From NCBI GenBank assembly GCA_019925095.2, contig CM034389.1:25780935-25844934 (forward strand): a stretch of 64,000 nt of DNA, written 5' to 3'. Both the position numbers and the translations under genes were made by a program. The notes under the pieces are model-generated. The model had not been told where the DNA came from and made no database searches. It worked only from the letters and a program-made list of their open reading frames with translations. Shown one piece after another: positions 56,111-64,000 of the stretch (position 1 is its first letter; every line of letters starts with the position of its first letter). The stretch is from Dendrolimus kikuchii. Its lineage: Eukaryota; Arthropoda; Insecta; Lepidoptera; Lasiocampidae.

Positions 56111-59100
56111 ATGGATGCTGGACAATCTACAGACGATGAGCCTTTAAAGAATGTGTTTGACCAAGCTATGAAGTTGTTTGATAACATAGAAAATGGAAAT
56201 GAAGCAACCAACAGTAATTCAGTGCAAGTAGGTTTAATTTATATGATAGTCAAATTGTAGAAGGTGTCTAGATTATTGTATTGATAGAAGATACTAGCTT
56301 TCTATAAAGTTAATTTGATTCAAAAAGTGTTGTTTGCTGCAGATGCAGAATAAATTGCTTTTCCTTGCTATAATCATAAAACTATCACAATTTGCTGTAT
56401 AAAGAATATAGAACATATTTCAAGGTCTATAATTTTAGATGTTATGTGTGAAAATATACAATGAACGAGTTAAACATCTATGTATATCCATGTTTGTGCA
56501 ATGCAGGCCCTTCTATATTCTTTGTTTTTGTTATTCACTGTTTTTAAGTATTGTACTTGTGGAAATTGTATTATCTATCAATCCAAGTATTATGTCAAAA
56601 GAATTATGTTCTTTTTAATTGCTGGAGTACAACAACCTATTGAACGGAAAGTCATTATCATTGCTACTGGACATTTGCATGACAATGTAACAGAAATTTA
56701 GTTTTTTTTTAAATTATAATTGTGAATTTGCCTGTTTATTCGGAAACTGTTTTGATTGGAGTATTATTGTAATGTTTTGTGTATTGAATAAATAGCTGAA
56801 TTTATTTCTAATTATCTTTACAGATGAGTATCAAGACAGCAATATCTAAATTTGAGAAGGCAACAAATTTGGTGTCCTTATCAGGGATGTTCAGTAGGAA
56901 TGAAAGTCTTGAGGAGTTACCGACTGAGACACTGCAATACCTGCTACTACCTGCCTTGCTTGGTACACTTAGTTTGAAATTATGTAATCAACCTCGCACT
57001 GAGATTATTAATGTTGCTGAAATATATTTTAGGTATGTTTTTCTTAATCAAAGATTACGGTAGGTGTGTTTTTATATTATAATAACAGCCTATAAATATC
57101 CCATAGCTGGGTCTGGAGCTCTCGTTGATCACATTTATAGGGCAACAGACTATACCCGGCACACTTGTTTTTTTTTTTTAATTGCAGGAGCTCAGCAGAC
57201 ACGCAGATGGCCCACTTGATGGAAAGCAGTTACCATCGCCTATGGACATATGCAACACCAAAGGTGCTACAAATGTGCTGCTGCTCTCTTAAGGGAGACT
57301 GGAACCTGGTCACTAATGCCGGAACACAACTCAAGGTTGTTATGGTGACATACTTTAGACCAGAGGTGGTAGCCATCCAGTCGGGCAAATGCCCTACCAC
57401 CTGGCTGTGAGTTGTTTTGTCGCCTCTTACGATAGGCCGCCTGGCTGCAGGAAATTGTATTCTTTCTCCGTTCCTGCACAGATAGACTAATGAGGATTGG
57501 TGAGTTTGACACATTGGTTATATCAATGTTTTCCTTCACAGTCAGCACCTGGTAATTGTAATGAGATGCACATTAAGTCAGAAAACTGCCTAAGTAGTGC
57601 ATGCTTTCCGGTCAGGATTTGAATCCTTGAGTTTGGTATGCAAGTGCACAAAGCAAGAAGCTACCAGTGTGTTTTTTACCAGTCTTAAAATACTTGCTTC
57701 ATAATGTGTACATACAAAATTATTCCTGCTCTATTCTAAAGGTGTATATGAAACAAGGCAATATTTATTGTACATACTTTAGTGGCTTTCTATACTATAA
57801 CAATAATTGATATTTTCAGTTTGTCCTATGTATGTTGAAAAGCATAACTAGATAGATAATATTATATTTTTTACCAATATAAGTTTTTTTTTAATGAAAA
57901 GAGCAGCCTTTTCATAAAAGAGTGAATCAAAATTACCCAAATCTTGTTCAAACCAATTTTTAACTTGGGATTTTTTGAGAATTTTTAACATATAAAAATG
58001 TTTTTAAAAGCTCTTTTAAATGTTAATTTGCAGGGATTTTCTTCAAAGGTGCAAAGATTATGGTGTGACAGAAGTAGAAGTACCTCCAGGTAGTGAAAGC
58101 AACAGCACAGTTGCTAGGCCACAGAGTGAGCAAGGCAAGATTGCAAGCATGGTGAGAAAAATATTTGATTAGACTTTGACTTTATATATCTAAACCACTG
58201 GTCCCCAAACTGTTTTCTCAATTTTTTTTTTAATTTGGTTCACAAACTGGCTAACTTAGCTTACATACTTTTAAACAAAACTAGAACACAGAATATGGTT
58301 GCTGAATGGCCTTCTTGATGCAAAGACGGCATGCATTATATAAGGTTGGGGAAAAAGTTTCTTTGCATTTTATATAAAAATTCAAAAGGTTTTTTTATAA
58401 AGTTTATTTACATTTGACTAAAGTATGTAGGTGCCATTTTGTTGGATAACTTTTTGCCATCTTGTAGGTAGGGATGTGATTCCATTGTTATAAAAAATTT
58501 GGGGTCTCTGATCAAAAAACTGCGATAAGTGGTTTTGGCAGTCCTCTCGTGATGTTAACCTGACACTGCCTAAGGAATTCTGCAGAGACCGAAACAGGTG
58601 AAAATCTGAAGGTGCAAGGTCAGGACTATACGGCGGATGCATTAACACCTCCCAGCCAAACTCGTCATTTTTGCTGAGTGGCTAAAGATGTGTGAGGTCT
58701 AGCATTATCATGGTGAAAAACCACACCCCTTCTGTTGATTAATTCCGGTCGCTTTCTCTCAACTTTTTGCTTTAATCTCATCAGTTGTTCGCAGTACAGT
58801 TCAGAATCGATGGTCCTGCCTGGCAGTAACAGCTCATAATGAATAATGCCCTTCCAATCCCACCATACACACAGCATGACCTTGTTGCGAGTTAACCCGG
58901 GTTTCGCCACAGTTTGTGCAGCCTGACCGGCCTTTGACCACGATCTTTTTCTCACGTTCTTGTCGTACGTGATCCACTTTTCGTCACCAGTTATCAGCTT
59001 CTTCAAAAATGGTTCGGAATCATGTGTCGTAATAAAGAATCACAAATGAGTACACGGTTCATTAGGTTTCTTTCAATGAGCTCATGAGGCACCCAAATAT

Positions 59101-62100
59101 CGAGTTTTTAGTGTACCCAGCTTTTTTCAAATGCGCCAAAACCGTTTTGTGGTCAATTCCCAGTTCTCCAGCTACACCGTAACTACTAATATGCCGATCT
59201 TGCTCCACTTTTTCAAAAATGGCATCAATTTTGTCCGTAACAGGGCGACCAGAGCGACGTGCATCTTTGATATCAAAATTTCCGGATTGAAAACGCTTAA
59301 ACTAAATTTGCGCTACTCTCACAGATACTGCATTAGGTCCATAAACATCACAATTTTTTTTCGCAGCTTGTGTTGCATTTTTACCTTTTTTGTAGTAAAA
59401 TTTTAAAATGTATCGAATTTCTTCATTAGATTCACTCATTTTAACAATAAGAAAAACAAATGAAAATCACACATTTTCCTAATTTGAATTTGGAATTGTC
59501 TTCTTTAAAATTAAAACTTTTTAATGGTACCAAAACCAGCCAGATACAAATGGTAATCCAATGGATTTCCCCAACCTATTATATAAAAATCTCTAATATA
59601 ATAAATCTGGTGGGTGTGTTGAGTTTGTACAGTGAATTTAGAAAAGAGAAAAAGAAACAAGTTTTGTCTCTCTGCCTGTTTGTTAGAGCATCATGTGAAG
59701 TACACTAATGAATGGATTTAAATTAAATTCCACACAAATCTAGGTTATATCTTAGGTCAATATTTATTGTTAGTGTAATTTTTATTCAGATAAAAAAGTT
59801 GTTTCCTGTGATAGACTTAAATACCCAAAAAATTCGCGTTTTTGGTACCGCCTAGCAGTTCCTTATTTCACTAAGGGCTGATTTTTCAATTATCAGATAA
59901 AAGTTATCAATTGAATAATTATAACCGGACTGAATCGAAAAGTGAAATAGCTCAACTGTTTTATTCACGCAATTGTAATTTTTAATTTATTCTTGTTGTG
60001 TTTTATTCATTGTATGACTGGATTGAAAAATCGGCCCTAACAAAAGTAACAAATGCGGCGTCATCATAACAATGCGAAGTCTACTCGGCAAATGCTAGTT
60101 CAAAATAAAATTGCTATTATTATATTACTGTCAGTTTATATATATATATATATATAATAAATGATAATCTGATATTTTTTTCTTTGAAATTTTCATCCAT
60201 TCCACCGCTTCCAAGTCTATCTGAGCCAAACTTTCACAAGTTTATTTTACTTATTGTATTATTACGAGTCGCGAGACTCGAATTAAAATACGGTTAGAAT
60301 TACTATAGAGTTTTATTAGAACTATACAAACACGTACAACACAGGTACAAATGTAACCGAACACAACAAGTCCAAACGTAATGCAGTAGGTCGTAATTTA
60401 ATAACACGCGCAAAGTCCCTCACTTAATAGATTCCCGATTGTAGTACACACGTCTGGCTTCGCTCGTGGTTATCGCTCGACTGCCTCGTCCCTCAATCGG
60501 GGCATTGCTTTATACTGCACAGATGCAATATGTCTGCCCGGCCGCGTGACCGAATTTCCTAGAATCAGTTTGTACTTTAAATCCGAAACACCGGGCTAAT
60601 AAGTCGACCGCAACGGCCATAAACGAGTACAATGAAACAATGCACTGTTCTCTAGAATAATTAGTAAACGCATGCCAATAAATAAGTAAACAAAAGAAGT
60701 CCAAATGCCGAAAGGTAATAAAATGTGTTTTTACAGGTATGCAGGTGTGAATTCGTTTTTGTCGGCGTCTAGGTCGTAAGAGTATTATAGGTGCTTACTA
60801 TCCTTAATTCGATGTTTCTTTCTTTATCTGGGCATCTACTGTTCATACAGGTTCTGACAAGAGAAGCAAAAATCAAACGTTACAAGGAAATGAAAGAGAT
60901 CAAAGAGAAGTTGAGTACACTTTCGAAGGCTATGTCCTCGAATGCAGACGATGAGACGAAGAGGGAATACTTCACCACACTGTTACTGAGCTATGTTAAT
61001 CAAGCACTGGACGAATTAAGCAGCATTGAACAAGAGAAACCAATTTTGGAATACATGGCTAAACATGCCGGAGGTACGTTTTTGTCTTTATCGATTATTA
61101 AAACATACTGTTTAATATTTTAAACGAGAATGTTTATGAGGACAGCTTGAGCTTTGGTACTCTTCTATGTAAAAACTACTGGCTCTGTAGACAAGTGGCG
61201 CTAAAGGAATAGAAGGAGTTTTTGGCGGGAACTGAAAGGAGATGTTGTGCTGTGTAGTTTTATTTTCTAAAAATGTGTAAAATTACTCTAAAATGAACAA
61301 TCGTTGTAGGATATTGATAGTTTTTGAGTAGTAATTATGTGTTTTGTGAGAAATGTGAACTGTATAGTCAAATGTGGCCTTTAGAGTTGTCAGAAGAACT
61401 CCGTTGAATGGCACTAGCTGATTACCTACAGTTCAGCTGTGCTACACATAGGCTTAAGAAAATGAAGAAACTATATTGTAAACTAAGATCTGGCTTAAAG
61501 GCCTAGCTGCCAAGCCATAAACTTAAATAAAACAAAGGAATTTAATGTATGGGAATGACATAATACTTAGTGTAACGATATGGCATTCCCATACATATTT
61601 TAGCCTGTTAATTTAGCGCTGGAGTCACTTGTCTACAGGGCATTAAAAGATTTTTATGAGATTTTACTGTAGTATTTTTGATTATTAAAATATTGTTGAA
61701 GTTGCCAAGATATAATGACAGGGGTCACTGTCTATGATAACTACTTAACAGTGCAGGCTGTCAAACTTTGGAATGCGCTGCCTCTTACTGTCAGAGAGGC
61801 CAAAACATTCCTTTTCGCAGAAAACATTACTTTTCTTTAAATAATTTTGCCTAATTCTTCTTATATTGTTAACTTATAAAATATATATGTTATAAATATG
61901 TTTGTATTTAATATATAAAGCAGTTTAAGTATGTGTATTTAAGTTATAAAATAGTCTAAGGTATGTCCTATGTAATGCTCTACACCACCTACATTGCCAG
62001 ATTAACTTGAAATATTCTCTAGGTTAGGTTGACTGTAAGAGATTGCTTTAATGCTGTAAGGCTGCCTATTGTTTTTAAAATGACAATATTCTAATCATAC

Positions 62101-63439
62101 TTTTTTGTAGTAATGGTTTATTTGGTGAGCAATAAAGTGTTATCTATCCGTAGAGTGTGTCTGAACTGAAAGCACTATTCTTCACTCCAGATGTGACGAG
62201 GATGATCTAAAAATCATTGAACTTCCTCAAATTAGCAGTAACATTTGCAAATGTAACAAAGTAAAAATAGATTTAACTTATAGTTTATTTGTATGACTTC
62301 CAAAAAATGTTCTTTAGTATCGGGGGAACTTAGTTTGAATGAAAGTTTTTAAATTTGTATTGGACTTACACTTGAAAAAGATAGTAAAATGTCGTTGAAA
62401 AGAATGGAAGACATTTAACCGATTAAAGTGAATATTTACATTTCAGAACTGAAACCAAAGGAGAGACCCAAGGCCCGACCTCTAAAACCGGTAATCATTA
62501 CTCGTGATGCAGCGCAGAAGGCAATCTACGGCTTGGGATACCCCTCTTTACCCACCATGACCGTAGAAGAATTCTATGACAATAGAGTCAAGGAAGGCCT
62601 GTAAGTATTCATATATGAAGACTCCTTGAGAAATATAATTGATTTCATAAATGTAAAGTCCCTGTTGATATTATAAATGCGAAAGTAACTGTCTGTTGCA
62701 CTTTCACGAAATAGCGCCTTTTACTCCAATAGCTAATTACTATAACCCGTTCACGATAACTTGACGCGTAGGGTTACCAACAATCAAAAATAATAACACC
62801 TAAAGCTATAAGGGGCTCTTCACAAATTACGTCACACGAATTTTTTGAACCCTTGTCCTTTTCATAGATGGTCACATTCGTGAGACTCCTCCCTATTCAC
62901 TATCCACCATATCAACCAAATCTACCAAATCGACCAAATCAGCCAAATCGACCTAATCCACCAAATCAGCCAAATCAGCCAAATCGACGTAATCGACGTA
63001 ATCAACCAAATCAGCCAAATCGACCTAATTGACCAAATCAGCCAAATCGACCTAATCAACCAAATCGACCTAATCGACCAAATCAGCCAAATCGATCTAA
63101 TCGACTAAATCAGCCAAATCGACCTAATCAACCTAATCAACCAAATCGATCATAGCAACCAAATCTACCCTTGTCCTTGTAGGGTTGGGTCCTAGGGAAA
63201 CTAGATAGATAGATAACACTTTATTGGACACCGTTACTAAAAACTTACGAACTAGTATTATTCTAATTATGTACAAAAGCCGGTCTTATCTAGTATAATA
63301 ATAAAAAAAACATTGATGTAGACAACAATAAAATATTAATAATCATTGTAGATTTCCATCCGGTTGTGCTGACAATATCCCACATGCCACCATACAGAAC
63401 GCAGAGGACCAAGGTGACGAAGATGAACAAATACGAAAG
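56111..63439 (+). CDS. IGBP1: IGBP1/Tap42 (alpha4) PP2A-associated protein, exons 1-6, 3' partial
   Basis: Exons: 56111-56227, 56824-57032, 58034-58151, 60851-61073, 62447-62600, 63352-63439; all introns are GT-AG and phases join to 303 codons. The last exon is beyond the window, since family members run to about 340-390 aa. The N-terminal helical half has ETLQYLLLPALLGTLSLKL and YFRDFLQRCKDYGVTE; then TREAKIKRYKEMKEIKEKL and REYFTTLLLSYVNQALDELS; then the signature KPVIITRDAAQKAIYGLGYP-SLPTMTVEEFYDNR and an acidic stretch EDQGDEDEQIRK. These are Tap42-family hallmarks. The family binds PP2A-type catalytic subunits in the cytosol, stabilising them and acting downstream of TOR. Introns 3 and 5 carry mobile elements but the exons look intact. 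Confidence 0.9.
56612..56690 (-). repeat. Very degenerate family A fragment in IGBP1 intron 1
   Basis: AATTGCTGGAGTACAACAAC ... GAACGGAAAGTCATTATCAT ... CTGGACATTTGCA parallels the family A 3' end with many changes. Confidence 0.35.
57168..57483 (-). repeat. Family A repeat in IGBP1 intron 2
   Basis: Full-length reverse copy, T-run then AATTGCAGGAGCTCAGCAGA at the left, CTTTCTCCGTTCCTGCACAG at the right. Confidence 0.85.
57486..57690 (-). repeat. SINE-like repeat (family C) in IGBP1 intron 2
   Basis: ATTGGTGAGTTTGACACATT, GGTTATATCAATGT and GCTTTCCGGTCAGGATTTGA match the 39215-39425 copy. It directly follows the family A copy. Confidence 0.55.
58343..59577 (-). mobile_element. mariner-family DNA transposon, near full length
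   Basis: Ends AGGTTGGGGAAAAAGTTTCT (left) and, inverted, AGGTTGGGGAAATCC (right); 1235 bp, close to the usual mariner length. It lies in IGBP1 intron 3. The TA duplication is not clean. Confidence 0.85.
58418..59439 (-). pseudogene. mariner transposase (DD34D), broken
   Basis: Starts MSESNEEIRYILKFYYKKGK. A stop (TAG in place of an expected Trp codon) follows VRVAQI. HTH-type GRPVTD and KTVLAHLKKAG follow. The frame is lost around 59020-59090 and resumes at KKLITGDEKWITYDKN, with catalytic Asp in TGDEKW and HHDNARPH, then YSPDLAPSDFHLF near the third Asp. A further break lies near 58650-58665. Multiple lesions: inactive. Confidence 0.88.
59875..60037. mobile_element. MITE with TAA target duplication (PIF/Harbinger-like)
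   Basis: 163 bp with 16-bp terminal inverted repeats, GGGCTGATTTTTCAAT and, at the right, ATTGAAAAATCGGCCC (one mismatch), flanked by TAA (59872-59874 and 60038-60040). A 3-bp TWA-type duplication suits PIF/Harbinger elements. Non-coding. Confidence 0.75.
60260..60781 (-). mobile_element. Solo LTR, copy 3, in IGBP1 intron 3
   Basis: Aligns along its length with 35483-36022 in the same orientation (TAGAACTATACAAACACGTA, AACCGAACACAACAAGTCCA, GCCAATAAATAAGTAAACAA). GTAT flanks it on both sides (60256-60259 and 60782-60785). It ends 69 bp upstream of IGBP1 exon 4. Confidence 0.8.
61751..61840 (+). pseudogene. LINE ORF C-terminal remnant in IGBP1 intron 4
   Basis: 30 codons ending in a stop read VQAVKLWNALPLTVREAKTF then LFAENITFL, the terminal motif (LWNxLPxxVR) of CR1/jockey-type LINE proteins. 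The following AT-rich stretch to GCAATAAAGTGTTATCTATC (about 62141) is probably its 3' UTR; the same end, reversed, is at 63195-63230. Confidence 0.6.
62640..62900. repeat. Repeat fragments in IGBP1 intron 5
   Basis: TATTATAAATGCGAAAGTAA (about 62670) is a sequence common to lepidopteran repeats. GGGGCTCTTCACAAATTACG (about 62812) resembles the end of a widespread insect DNA element. Neither is complete. Confidence 0.35.
62901..63169. repeat. 9-bp minisatellite in IGBP1 intron 5
   Basis: About 30 units of a 9-bp motif, CCAAATCGA with variants CCAAATCAG, CCTAATCGA and CCTAATCAA, partly arranged in higher-order pairs. CCCTTGTCCTT flanks the region on both sides (about 62850 and 63168). Confidence 0.9.
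63195..63290 (-). repeat. LINE 3' tail, reverse, in IGBP1 intron 5
   Basis: (ATAG)n followed by ATAACACTTTATTGG, the reverse complement of the CCAATAAAGTGTTAT-type end seen at about 62141. Confidence 0.5.
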
Positions 63440-63557
63440 GTAGGAAACCATTATTCGCACAAGAATGTACAATGAAATGGACTCTAATAGAAGTTTAAGT
63501 TTACTTTTAACTCCCGTAAAAACCTGAGATAAATTCTGTTACTACAGAAAGGCATAT

Positions 63558-63617
63558 GGTCTTATTCATATTGAGTTAGATTGAGTTTGAAGGCTGTAAA
63601 GAACCCTTCAAACTTAC
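63558..63617. mobile_element. Palindromic MITE, copy 3 (right arm shortened)
   Basis: GGTCTTATTCATATTGAGTT then AGATTGAGTTTGAAGG pairs with CCTTCAAACTTAC; the remainder of the right arm is missing. Confidence 0.6.
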
Positions 63618-63827
63618 AGGTAAATTAGCTTCGAGACTAACGCATGAAGTTAATGCTAGCCCACGAACTGAATTGTCATTTTTATGTTTTATCGAATGTA
63701 TAATAACAGGCAAAGGAATTAAATACATATGGATGATAAACTAAAAAAAATACTTATGAAGTAGGAATGATGAAATCTAATAAGATTTTATTACTATAAA
63801 TATTTAATAAAGAAGGTTATATATTCT

Positions 63828-64000
63828 TTTGCCAGGTGGTAGGGTATTTGCTCGACTGGATGGCGACCACCCCTGGTCTAGAGTATACTTCCATAACAAC
63901 CTCGTGTTGTGTTCCGGCATTAGTGACCAGGTTCCAGTCTCCCTTAAGAGAGCAGCAGCGCATTTGTAGCACCTTTGGTGTCGCAAATGTCCATAGGCGA
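63828..64000 (+). repeat. Family A repeat, cut by the window end
   Basis: Starts GCCAGGTGGTAGGGTATTTG, lacking the first about 75 bp of the family. Reaches AATGTCCATAGGCGA at the window edge. Located in IGBP1 intron 6. Confidence 0.8.

Noticed and set aside
62901..63169. CRISPR-like array
   Set aside because: Units are 9 bp and contiguous with no spacers; it is a minisatellite in a eukaryotic intron.

Overview
This window is eukaryotic and very probably from a moth or butterfly (Lepidoptera). The background is AT-rich, genes are split by GT-AG introns, and much of the sequence consists of repeats of types usual in lepidopteran genomes: tRNA-derived SINEs, R1-clade and RTE-clade LINEs, a Penelope-like element, a mariner, MITE/foldback elements and solo LTRs. 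The order is inferred from this repeat content; nothing here fixes the species.

Three host genes can be supported. (1) 10990-14510 (+): a two-exon gene for a secreted, low-complexity His/Gln/Pro/Tyr-rich protein of about 992 aa, with a TATA-like box and initiator spaced correctly upstream of a 4-codon first coding exon. (2) 23507-28293 (-): a two-coding-exon gene for a 746-aa single-pass membrane protein with a leucine-rich-repeat ectodomain. (3) 56111-63439 and beyond (+): the first six coding exons of an IGBP1/Tap42 (alpha4) PP2A-associated protein; the last exon lies past the window end. The coding phases agree across every junction of all three genes.

The rest is mostly mobile DNA. 15.5-22.75 kb is an apparently intact R1-clade non-LTR retrotransposon: ORF1 has zinc knuckles, and ORF2 has an AP-type endonuclease, a reverse transcriptase and a terminal CCHC. 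It sits between genes 1 and 2. Shorter relatives lie at 28827-29095 (+), 29703-31262 (-) and 51975-52855 (-, internally deleted). A Penelope-like element occupies 46436-49838 as two head-to-head copies, one keeping the GIY-YIG domain and the other the reverse transcriptase; a third terminal fragment opens the window (1-521). An RTE fragment (53285-53912), a mariner (58343-59577), three solo LTRs of one family, several MITE/foldback families and more than ten copies of one ~310-bp interspersed repeat fill most remaining space.

The most interesting signal is in the three Penelope-like termini. Each carries a 42-nt hammerhead-ribozyme-like fold in which the two conserved core bases that pair with each other (C3 and G8) are exchanged for G and C. 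This would be a compensatory change preserving the pair, and it is worth testing.
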